From the NCBI GenBank assembly GCA_019914945.1, contig CM034104.1, forward strand, positions 5,954,501 to 6,018,500: a DNA stretch of 64,000 bases, given 5' to 3'. The stretch comes from Typha latifolia (lineage: Eukaryota > Streptophyta > Magnoliopsida > Poales > Typhaceae). This document shows, one piece after another, positions 22,461 through 32,038 of the stretch (within the stretch, counting starts at the first letter, position 1; every line of letters starts with the position of its first letter). The translations under genes and the position numbers were made by a program. The notes under the pieces were generated by a model, which saw only the letters and a program-made list of their open reading frames with translations, was not told the origin of the DNA and searched no databases.

Positions 22461-22700
22461 AAAAAAAGGGGCGTTCGAACGCAGATTTTTGAGTTCAAAC
22501 GCGATGACTGGCGCGTTCGAACGCGCAGACTAGTGCATTCGAACGCACTCATGGGTTCTTTATATAGTGCGTCCAAACCCAAGGGTTTTCATCTTCCATC
22601 TTCCAAACCCTAGAAACCCTTCATTTTCTCCCTCTCAAATCTTCAAGATCTTGGTCTTTTTCATCAAATTTCTCACTCCAAACCCTTTTAGAGGGTAGTT
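22461..22700 (+). promoter_or_regulatory. Putative internal promoter of the envelope-like gene
   Basis: Three GTTCGAACGC-type palindromes (about 22471, 22513 and 22536) are followed by a TATA-like box tttatatag at about 22558 and a pyrimidine-rich leader (cccaagggttttcatcttcc, aaaccctagaaaccc). This is the same order as in the LTRs of this and other elements. That it drives the downstream gene is inference from the arrangement. Confidence 0.45.
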
Positions 22701-23022
22701 CTCTTCCGGATCTAGCGTCTTTCAGCCGAATCTTTTAGTTTTTCTTCACTTTTGCGAGGTATGATCATCCGTCAATTTTCTTATTTTTTTATTCAATTGA
22801 GTCTCTTGATCTTGATTAATTTCGTGCGTTTTCGAGTTTTGATCACGTTAAAGTTAATATCTTGATGTTTCTTGTCCGATTGAATGTGATATCTTAGCGT
22901 TTTCAAGTGGAAGATGGATTTCATTTAGGGCCTTCATGGTTTCTAGAATTTTTTGGATTTCTTGTTATCTTTTTGTTTGCTTTGGGCATGTATTGAATCT
23001 TGCAACTTATTTCTTTCTCAAG

Positions 23023-23928
23023 AATGCCTAGAAAAGCTGCAATTTCCAAGAAACCAAGGCTGCCTTCGTCACCTACGTCGGCTCCCAAGTTTTCTACATC
23101 TACGGCGCAGGGCGATATAAACATAATTTTGGCACTCGACCTGTTATCTATGAACGGCCAGTGGTCATTTCTGATTTTTCTGCCTTGGGGATCAAACAGA
23201 TCTTTACTGAGCGAGGATGGTTATCCGTGTGTCGGATGAGCGGGACTGCATATGTGGAAGTTGTCAAGGAATTTTTTAGTAATGCCACGGTTTTGGAACG
23301 CTGTATACGTTCTACTGTCCATGGGGTTTTGATATACTTGGACTCCGATGTTATTCGTGCTGAACTCCAACTTCCTGATGGTGAGTTCCAGTATCCATCG
23401 TTTGTTCTGCTTCCTGATGTCAAAGACTATGTTGGTACTATGTTAATCAAAGGGGAACGTTGGAAAGGAAACATGATGCCTCGTGCGAAACTGACATTAG
23501 TGACTCGCATGCTTCACCTGCTTTGCTTGTACAACATCACCCCCAAGACTCAACATTCCAATATTAGTCCGGATCATGCCTTCCTCCTTCGTGCGATGCT
23601 GTTGGGAGTTTCTATTGATTTGGATGCGGTGATATACGATTCTATTCTGACAGCTACACAGAAAGAAGCGCCTCGTGAAGGGTTGTCGTTTGGCATTTTT
23701 ATTACCAATTTGTGCACTCAGAGTGGGGTGCAAGTGGATGCCTCAGAAGATTTGCTTACTTCGCAAAAACCGTTGGATCGGATAACTCTTAAGTGGAGTC
23801 AAGCTCATGATCAGCCGTCTCCTCTCAAGTCGTCCTCCTCTTCCACCGCTGGATGTTCATCACACCTCGACATTTCTGATGACAGTTCTGATGATGATTC
23901 ATCTCATACTGAGGGGGAGTTACCATAG
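23023..23928 (+). pseudogene. Sirevirus envelope-like protein, frameshifted
   Basis: A start at 23023 gives MPRKAAISKKPRLPSSPTS, a basic, proline/serine-rich N-terminus. A frameshift near 23115-23125 separates it from the main frame (about 23120-23928), which includes ISDFSALGIKQIFTERGW, a helical central domain and an acidic serine-rich tail (SDDSSDDDSSHTEGELP). The RGW motif and general layout resemble the 'putative plant transposon protein'/envelope-like genes that follow pol in Sireviruses. Function of this family is not established. A TAG at 23926 truncates it; the frame beyond still reads as a coiled coil (FSDRFDQLSTEVQDLHSVVN) before another stop. No convincing transmembrane segment was seen. 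Confidence 0.7.
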
Positions 23929-24092
23929 TTCTCTGACCGTTTTGATCAGCTTAGCACTGAGGTGCAGGACCTCCATTCGGTCGTGAATGATTTATGAGCT
24001 GAGCAAGCTCGTTAGGGGACCGTACTCGACTCCGTGTTGTCGATTTTTCATCGTCAATTCCCTTTGAGTTCCTAGTCTTTGGCATTTGTGTC

Positions 24093-24430
24093 AAAAAGGG
24101 GGAGAGTGTCTGTAAGTTTAGACGTGTGTTTAGAGTTTAGGAGTTTACTGAGTTTACTAGTGTAGGGGGAGTACTGGTGTAGGGAGAGTTTATACTGGTT
24201 TATGTTTACTGCATAATAACTTTGCATGAGTACTTGTGAACTGCTTGCTTGATAACTTGTGTTTGGATTGTTATTCAATTCTAGTTATTTTCACTTGATC
24301 TTGGATTGGTATATTTTTATTTGCAGGGATTGATGTGCTACATTTACTAAACTTGTTGAATGCTCATTTTGAATTCTTTGTAATATCTTGTAATCTAGAT
24401 GTTTTGTCACAAATTGCTAAAGGGGGAGAT
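24093..24430 (+). other. Multiple polypurine tracts of the Sirevirus
   Basis: aaaaagggggagag at 24093-24106, tagggggagt at about 24163, and aaagggggagat at 24419-24430 directly before the 3' LTR. Repeated polypurine tracts upstream of the 3' LTR are a described Sirevirus trait. The last one is the primer for plus-strand DNA synthesis. Confidence 0.75.
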
Positions 24431-25378
24431 TGTTAGGTTTTTAATTGTTGGCAATTGTGTACAAAATATTCTAAGTGTATTTTTACATGTATATGAGCTT
24501 TATACAAGTCTAGAAAATCACTAGTTTGAAGAATTACAATATTATTGGAGAAAAGCTGTTGAGTTCACACCGCGTTCACAAATGCGTTCGAACGTGGTGC
24601 GTTCACAAACGCGTTCGAACGCGGGTACTGCGTTCACACAGACCGAGAGCTGCGTTCACAAACGCGTTCAAACGCGGGTACTACGTTCACACAGACTGAG
24701 AGCTGCATTCACAAACGCATTCGAACGCAACCTAAAGAATTTAAGCTGTCGCATTCGAACGCACTTAGGCTCGTTCGAACGCACCTGAGATCAAGTCAGG
24801 CCGTTCGAATGCACCCAGGCCGCGTTCGAACACACCAATGAAGTTTGAAAATTTTGGACTTTCGTGAGTTCGGATAAGACTTGGATTTGGCTCTATCTTG
24901 GAGATCATATATAAAGATTGTGATGCCCTAACTCTAGGGTAGTTGAAAAAGCATTATTGAAGAAGACTTCTTAAGGCTACATCGGTTCTTCAACTAACAA
25001 GGTTCTACTTATCTAAAATACTTAATCTTTCGTCTTAAGGGCTATCTAGACGAAAGATCAATCTCGAGGGCTACTTAGGTTGGACTTCAATCATGAGAAG
25101 CAGTGAATCATGAGTTTTAGCGAGCAAGACTGAGAGGAACAAAGTTATTTGGATCGACAGGTTGTTTTGTGAGTCAGTCTTGTAACTGCTACTATCATAG
25201 TGATTGGTTTTGATCCGAGTTTGGATCCGTGGTTTCTTTCCGTTTGAGTTTTTTCACGTTAAAATCTTGGCGTTCATCTCTGCTTTCGTTCTTAATATTT
25301 CTTCGGACTTTTACTTAAGCGAATGAGTGATATCATTGCCTAGTATTTAGATACATACTTGTGTCTATGAGTTTTTCA
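24431..25378 (+). repeat. 3' LTR of the Sirevirus element
   Basis: Collinear with 16358-17248 but 57 bp longer, mainly because the palindrome-bearing tandem block (24574-24735) and following palindromes (to about 24835) have more copies. TATA-like box catatataaag at about 24907. Confidence 0.88.
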
Positions 25379-25383
25379 AACTC

Positions 25384-27331
25384 TAATTGAGATTTAGCAT
25401 GGTCGTATATACTTGGTTAAATTAATTTTAGCAAATTGAGTCAGTGATCTGGGTGTATCTATATTAATTGCTCTTGCTAGAAAATTAATACAAATTACTG
25501 TAAGAAAAGTATATTAAGCATATTATTTTAATTAGTGAAGAAAATTAATTCAGAGTTGTCCATATGATTTATTTAAGTGATAATAATTAGTGGAACGAGA
25601 ATTTGAGATAAATTATTTTAAATTGCTTTTAATAACGCGCTAGGCGCCAGTACAACTATGCTAGCTCAACGTAATTAATAAATATAGGAATCCGTAGATG
25701 TACCTACCCAAGCCTATAGTGAACTTCAGTAGAGTTATTTAATTAATCAGCAGGAAGTATTTCTGTTTGTGTATTTTATTCCTCTCTATATTGAGGTAGA
25801 CTCCATACCCTATGAGGATGATCCCATGGCGCAATGGTGGCTAATATCAGAAAAGCAGTTTAGGCAAGTAAAACTTTTATAATCTAAGAGTAGTGTAGAG
25901 AATAAAGTGTTATTCATGTGCATACATTTTCCTTATTGTTATTATTGCGCATCATGCATAGTAATTTCATTTTGTTGTTCAGTAAGATTTCATATATCAT
26001 GATTTCTACACATATTTATTGGGCATGAACATGTGTGTTAGCGCGTAAATCATGATAATAATATGTGTTTTATTATACTTGTTGTGCTATATAATATCAT
26101 ACCACTTATACACGTGCATGACCATAAAGGGGTGATTGCTCGACAGTACTCGACACCTTCCCAACTAAGGTTAGGGGCGAGAGATATTACTATACTTATA
26201 TATATATTAGGGCTCACTCCTGAGGTCTTAGTCTATTTATCACAAACAATCAGGCAACAGTTTCACTAGGCGATGGGCGATTTATTATTGATCGATGAGA
26301 GCCTTACTCTTTAGGGTATTTAAGATATAGAGAGCGAAGGGTAGGATGATGTAGACCTAGCGGTACCCGATGACACAAGGTGAAAGCATCCATAAGCAAC
26401 GACTCATAATTTTCGCATGATGGTGCGATGATATGGAGCCGAGGGCTCGGATGGTAGTATCGATATGTGATACTGACCTTTGTGATGGGCTTACGACTGG
26501 GGTTCTTAGTCTGCGGTGGTAAATAATCGGTCACACTGTTCGCTGAGTGATGGGCCCGTTATTCTATCACTAGAGTCTATCTTCCCTTGGGGGGTATGTG
26601 TGTAGTTAGATATGTGTATTGCCGAGTGATGGGCCCGTTATTCTTTCACTAGAGTTTATCTTCCCTTGGGGGGTATGTGTGTAGTCAGATATGTGTATTA
26701 ATGTAGTTTATAGGCGTACCTCTACATGAGCCTCTGTTATAGACTTGATAGTCTGAGATAATGCATATTATATGGTGTGGTATTGACATGGCCTATTGGC
26801 GGAGCTCAGTGTGAGCTCAAGTTTGAGGACTTGATAGTCTGAATTGATCGTTAATACATATCTGCATTAGATGAACATGTTGAGTATGAAATACTGATGC
26901 ATAGATTTGATTATGATGTGTATATTCATATTTACTTATTTTGCATCATTCATGCATTACTTTTAGACTATAAAAGTAAAAACTTGCTGGGCTTTATGCT
27001 CACTACCTTCTGGTGGAAATATTTTCAGATTAGTAGATGAGTTAGAGTTCATGGCGGAGTTGGTAAAAAATTATCATTATTTTTTTGTTTATTCTTGTAA
27101 ATTAAGCTAGATGGTTTGTAGCATCTACATGAGCAATTTTATCTATCTATGGATATATATTTTAGGGCTTGTTGTGGCCTATAATGTTATGAGCTTATTT
27201 TTTTTATATTATTTATGGAAATGTAGACTTTTCTCTGGTTTATTTTGTTGAAATCTTGACTAACAGGTCACGTAGAAATCAGTGGGTTCCACCCACGTGA
27301 GGGCCACATGTATTTGGTGGCGGGTGTTACA
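25384..27331 (+). repeat. Older LTR-like sequence ending ...GGGTGTTACA
   Basis: This AT-rich sequence is the downstream half of the DNA into which the Sirevirus inserted; the upstream half is before 16353. Its right end, ggtggcgggtgttaca, followed by a T-run, is typical of the 3' end of long gypsy (Tekay/Del-type) LTRs. No primer site follows, and the left boundary could not be found, so a solo or 3' LTR is the best guess. Confidence 0.4.
26545..26699 (+). repeat. 79-bp tandem duplication
   Basis: gagtgatgggcccgttattc begins at 26545 and again at 26624; both copies continue with tatcttcccttggggggtat and gtagt.agatatgtgtatt. Weaker related units (cttagtct...gatgggc) occur upstream at 26225-26280 and 26485-26545, suggesting an older array. 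Confidence 0.9.
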
Positions 27332-28404
27332 TTTTTTCCTCTAAAGTTTAACCTATGCTACAGTTGCAATATTATGTTAATGATGAAAACAGTGAATCTA
27401 TTTGTAGTATGTTGTTGTCTTGGATGGTGATAAAATATCTATTTTGGGATGTTGATAAAATATCTATTTTGGGATGTTGATATCTTCTGAACCAATTCCT
27501 GGCTTGCTTGCAGATTGAAAGAATGTATACTTTTGGTTGTTTAATCAATTTCAAGGTAACCGTAAGTGACTGAGAAATGCACCATACGTTATGAGTTAAT
27601 GTTACTGAAGATGTTTTATGAACTTGATCTTAGATTGTTTGAATATTGAAAGAATGTGTATTTCTGGTTGTTTAAATATAAAAAAAAAAACATCATAATG
27701 TTATAAGTTTATGTAGCTGAAGATGGTGAATGAATTGATTTTTTATTTAATTGCACATATATATATGAATTGTGTAGAATCCCGGTTAGAGTTTATATAT
27801 ATATATATATATTGTAGGATTTGGTTCATATCTATATTCAGTTAATATTTGATCTATATTTGATTAAGATATGATTTGTATCCGTATACGTTTAAACTTT
27901 GATGGATATCCAATAAATATCTATATCCGTTTTTTTATAATATAGTTTTAAATTTTGCTATCCGTCTAATATCTGTATTTATATTCGTATCATAATTAAA
28001 AAAAATATGAATTCGAATATGAATTGAGTACTATCCAAATCTGATGGCACAATCGGTTGCTAGTATCTGATGGCACAATCACATCCGCTCTCATCATACA
28101 ATCTATGCTTTCATATTTTGGATATAGTTATGACGGCAAGATGCACGTGATTGATACATTTAGGTCAGATGGATTGGCCCAAATCAAATTAGAGAATCAA
28201 TTAATCTTATAGGAAAAGAGAGATCTAAAAGAGAGCACATAGATAAACAAATTTTATTTGTCCCATTAAAAAGAGGATCCAAGGTGGATCAACAGTAAGT
28301 CTGAGTTCTTTCTGCAAATATAGTACAAAGCAACCATCCAAAGGAGCATATGTCTCAGAACTACAGTTCTTCATATTGTCATGTCTCTCTCCAGCTATTT
28401 AATA
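27332..28404. other. Intergenic DNA with small repeats and a MITE-like segment
   Basis: A 25-bp unit (gataaaatatctattttggg...) occurs twice in tandem at 27429-27453 and 27454-27478. A looser repeat of about 130 bp pairs 27514-27600 with 27645-27730 (attgaaagaatgt...ggttgttta). The part 27790-28060 is rich in tatccg/atatctg motifs and resembles the hAT-like MITEs at 5100 and 53650. No gene was seen. Confidence 0.45.
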
Positions 28405-28690
28405 AAGAGGTCCAATTGTGTAGCCCAAGGCCAACAAAGACTTAAGTGGGGAAAAAAGAAGGCCTTTATTCTCACCTTTTCTACTTCATGTTCTTTTCTC
28501 TCATTTAGTCAAAAGGAACAATCATGGGCCACCATGGCACCATACTCATACACACTGCCAACCTTATCAGATTTTGTCAACCACCAGTGCGAAGCTTTTT
28601 CCTTACCTTTGTATATGGTTCTTCTCTCTACTTTTCTCATGATGCTGGAGACTTTGCATTCGAATTGATCCGAAGTTCAGACTGCCACAG
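28405..28690 (+). repeat. Segment homologous to 6046-6330
   Basis: Partner of the diverged duplicate described at 6046. It lies downstream of the GST gene. A short open frame here (28381-28668) has no recognisable similarity. Confidence 0.45.
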
Positions 28691-29380
28691 TAGGGTAGGT
28701 AGATACCATGAATCAAGATGTTGATATCTTGCATGGGTACCCTCATTTACTAAATATCAATGTGTCAGTAGATATTCCTAATATTAGAGTAGTACTACTG
28801 GTCCTCTCATTACATCCACTTAAATCTTTTGCATGATTAGAATGCCCTACCGTAAAGGATAACCACAACTTGAAATCAATCTAAGCATTTGATTATCAAT
28901 TGTTAAGAATATATTTATATAACATAAAAATGGTACAGAGCAGGATCACACCTTGGACCTCTCTTATATATATCTTACATATTCAGAAGTGAGAGAATTT
29001 TAGAACATCAAGGATAAAAAGTTTCCTCTGTGTAACAACGTAAAGTTTAGAGTAATTTACCTATTGAGCAAGAAAATCAACTAGACTAGTGTTTCTCAGA
29101 ACAAATTAGAGTTAACTACTTAATATCATATAGAAAATAGAGCAAGCATCAACTGCCATGACAGTTATATCTTATATTAAATCTTACACACCGTTGCACC
29201 CAAACAAAGCAGTTGCACATGCCCAATCCATCAAGAACAAGATTCCCTAAACATAGAACAAGAAAATTAACACTTAGCCTGACATAAAGCCATATTTAAT
29301 ACACCTAAGGACATGACACAAGGCAATAAACTATCAGCATACTACTATACTTCAAACATTTGAGCTAGAGCCTCAGTCCC

Positions 29381-30232
29381 TTAACCACTACCATCAACAA
29401 CAACGTCGACTTTTGCAGTAGCAATAGTAGCAGCATCAGTAGTAGCATTACTAGCAGTAGAAGTAGCAGTGTGACTTAGTAGTATCATTTGTCGAATTCC
29501 TCTTGCATACTCAAGCAATTTGTCGATGGCTGGAATGGTCTCCTTCACTTCCTTCTGCTCCTCGAAGTCACGAAGCCATGCATGGAAGAGAGGGAACGCC
29601 TCGGGATCGACGAGCTTCACCTCAGTAACCTCTTCGAAGACGGCAAGCCAATACGAGCCGCATCCGAGGACGATGTCGAGGAATCCTACGTTATCTCCTC
29701 CGAAGAATCTCTTACCTTTGAAAGCTCCCTCTCTTAGCTCGCTTTCGATTAGGCCAAGGTTCTCGTGGACCTGGCCGACCGCCGCTATCTGGTCTTCCCC
29801 CGACGAGCCGAACACCGCTCCGACCGCCGGACCGAGCTGCATTGCATGCATTCAAAAATATTACGTGAAGATGGTTCAAGTGAATCCAGAAATAACCTCG
29901 CAGTCGATCAACACCTTATCGTCCGCGAAGTGGCACCAGAAGCGCGCGAGGGCGCGGTCGTATGGATCGGATGGCATGATCGGGTGGTCAGGCCAGGTGT
30001 CGTCGACGTATTGGATGATGATGACGGACTCGACGATCGGGCGGTCGCGGTGGAGGAGGACAGGGACTTTCTTGTAGATGGGATTGTGGAGGAGGAGGGA
30101 AGGGCTCTTCATGGTGAGGTCCTCTTCTACGTACTCAAATTCTAGACCTTTGAGCTTGAGGGCGAGTTGGACTCGGTGAGTGTAGGAGCTGGCCCATGAG
30201 CCAAGGAGCTTGAGGGAGGAGGATTGCTCCAT
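29381..30232 (-). CDS. Tau-class glutathione S-transferase, two exons
   Basis: Exon 1 runs 30232-29915 (106 codons) and exon 2 29836-29381; the 78-bp intron has AAG|GTGTTG and AATGCAG| ends. The donor choice gives HFADDK|LGPAVGAVF, matching the usual tau-GST junction. A second donor (GAG|GT at 29897) would add six residues. The product is 257 aa. The N-terminal thioredoxin-like domain has WASSYTHR, where Ser15 takes the place of the catalytic Ser; KKVPVLLH and the glutathione-binding PIVESVIIIQY follow. The C-terminal helical domain has FFGGDNVGFLDIVLG and AFPLFHAWLRDFE. These cytosolic enzymes conjugate glutathione to electrophiles. The last ~30 residues are a Thr/Ala/Ser-rich tail not usual for tau GSTs (about 220-235 aa). 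No stops or frameshifts are seen. It is the only apparently intact host gene in the window. Confidence 0.92.
29837..29914 (-). other. Intron of the GST gene
   Basis: 78 bp, read on the minus strand from GTGTTGATCG to ...GCATGCAATGCAG. It is in the position conserved in tau-class GST genes (after the first third of the protein). Confidence 0.8.
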
Positions 30233-30351
30233 GGTTAATTAGGAGTTTGCAGCAAAAGAGTAGTGTGGAAGACTAAGGAGGCCAGAGCTCTAGCTAGCTT
30301 TAATTGGTTTGCTTAATTTGTATCGTTCTCTTCTCTGGCTTGTGGACTAAG

Positions 30352-30440
30352 GCTTTATATAGAGGAGGGAGATGTCCTTTTCGTGGCAAGTGGCAAGTGG
30401 GTGGGCCTAGTGTGTACCTAGAGGGCTCCACGTGGCAGTA
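30352..30440 (-). promoter_or_regulatory. GST promoter: TATA box and G-box/ABRE
   Basis: On the minus strand a TATA box, CTATATAAAG, lies at 30352-30361, about 120 bp upstream of the ATG. Upstream of it, cacgtggc at 30430-30437 is a G-box containing the ABRE core ACGTGGC. Tau GST genes are often stress-induced, and this agrees with that, but induction here is inference. Confidence 0.65.
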
Positions 30441-30632
30441 GGTGGCATGGGGTGGGAATCCCTAGCTTGGTTGATTAAGTTAAGACTTCTTCTCATTCCG
30501 CGAGCCATACATACCTCTTAGATCTTTTTCTCTTTTTCCAATACTACAAATACAACATAAAATACTAAAAATGCTGAATAAATTGAACTGATCCTAACCT
30601 TAATCTCCTGTAAATTTGGATCTCTCAGTTGA

Positions 30633-30655
30633 TATATATATATATATATATATAA
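30633..30655. repeat. (AT)n microsatellite
   Basis: An uninterrupted alternating AT run of about 23 bp in the region upstream of the GST promoter. Confidence 0.9.
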
Positions 30656-32006
30656 ATCAAGAGAGTTTAATAAGTATACTAGTAGGTGCATTTATTATGT
30701 TTATATTAATTATATTCTGCGGGCATCTAATTAATGATCATAGTATAGAACCGTAGATCGAGTTATTTGTACGAGAATAATGGGAATTGATGGGAAGACA
30801 TATGGTCGTGGGCACACGTGAACATGCATGACTAGATGCACCATTATTAGGGAGGGGCCTTATTAGCTTGTAGCTACCCGCGTCTATTATTGGGAGCACG
30901 GCCTAGACCCCACACCGTTACCTCTTTATTATGTTGCGGATGTTGGAGGCAATTGCACCAAAGGAAATGCTTTCAGGTTATGACTAGGTCTTGGTTGGGC
31001 TTATATTAAAGGAGTGTTTGGTTCATGCATCACGAGTTTATATGTAGGCAGAGGTGTAATAACTCTAACATGCTCTCACTTATGATAGACAAATGTGTAT
31101 GAACATTTGACCGAAAATGTGCGTATTTCTAGAAAGAGTAATTTTATCGCCCCCTCTCATTTACGATAGAAAAATATAAATAACGTTATGTCCCTTGATC
31201 ATTATGATCAGTGAGGGTAAATAGATTCTCTTGGCCCTAGCAATGCTCTACTAGGGTTTGGCGTCTTCTTCCCTCCAACTGACGGTTTTCTTGCTGTTTC
31301 TTTCACCAACATTTTCCTTCTCTCCCGTCCCTTAGCTATGTGATTGGTGGAAGGAAGGGATTATTCTTCTCCTCCTTACCCTCTTCGTAGTAGCTAGTTC
31401 TGCATTTTGTCTTCACTACCCATTTTAAGGCCACCTCTTTGTCGCTCATTTTTTACTTTAGCGCATGCTCCTCCTCCCGCCTCAGATTCCACTATCTCCT
31501 CCTCTTTTTTGCTTCTTTCCTTGACTCTGTTTGCCACTATCCGCTGCCACTGCCTGTCGCCCACTGTTTGATTTGCCTGTCTCCTCCATCTTAGCTTGCT
31601 TTCCTCCTTTTGCTCCGACAAAGGTGACGATTATGGAAATTTAGTGGCCATCAAATCACTTAGTTTCTTTGGTTGTAATTACACTACTTCAAGATCCAAT
31701 CAAGATCAAGAGGAAGCTAACATTAACACTGCTTCAAAATTGATGCTTGTTTTTCTTATAGTGCTAGTAGAAGACTCTTCAAAATATCTCATTTTCAAAT
31801 GTGTATTAAGCTTGTAAGATATGATTAAAATTGATGACGTTATCTGCCTACAGATTATAAATCCAAAAAAGATGCCTTATGCCCCTTGCCCCTTGATAAT
31901 GCACATTTTCTAAAATATGATTTTTATTTATTATTTATAAATAATGGAAAATTAATTCACAATTATCACTCATCGGGTAATTTTTCACATATGATCCTCT
32001 TGTCAT

Positions 32007-32038
32007 GGGGGGGGTTCACATGAGGGGGGGGGGGGGGG
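32007..32038 (+). repeat. Poly-G runs (8 and 15 G)
   Basis: gggggggg at 32007-32014, then ttcacatga, then 15 consecutive G at 32024-32038. Such runs can form a G-quadruplex and are prone to length error in sequencing. Confidence 0.85.

Larger units (their letters stand above)
16358..25378 (+). mobile_element. Full-length Sirevirus-type Ty1/copia element
   Basis: Collinear LTRs at 16358-17248 and 24431-25378 start TGTTAGG and end TTTTTCA. A perfect 5-bp target duplication, aactc, flanks the element (16353-16357 and 25379-25383). Order inside: primer site, gag with a long acidic coiled-coil C-terminus, an inverted gag/protease block, integrase, truncated RT, RNase H, about 1.5 kb of AT-rich DNA, an envelope-like gene, several polypurine tracts, 3' LTR. 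The extra gene after pol, the two CCHC knuckles and the repeated AAAGGGGGAGA tracts are known traits of the Sirevirus (SIRE/Maximus) lineage. Every gene is broken. It is inserted in older LTR-like DNA. Confidence 0.9.

Noticed and set aside
29489..30145. Plus-strand frames across the GST gene
   Set aside because: They are antisense shadows of the minus-strand GST exons, which show clear domain conservation.
31394..31621. A 75-codon basic minus-strand protein
   Set aside because: It is a translation of pyrimidine-rich low-complexity DNA with no conservation signal.
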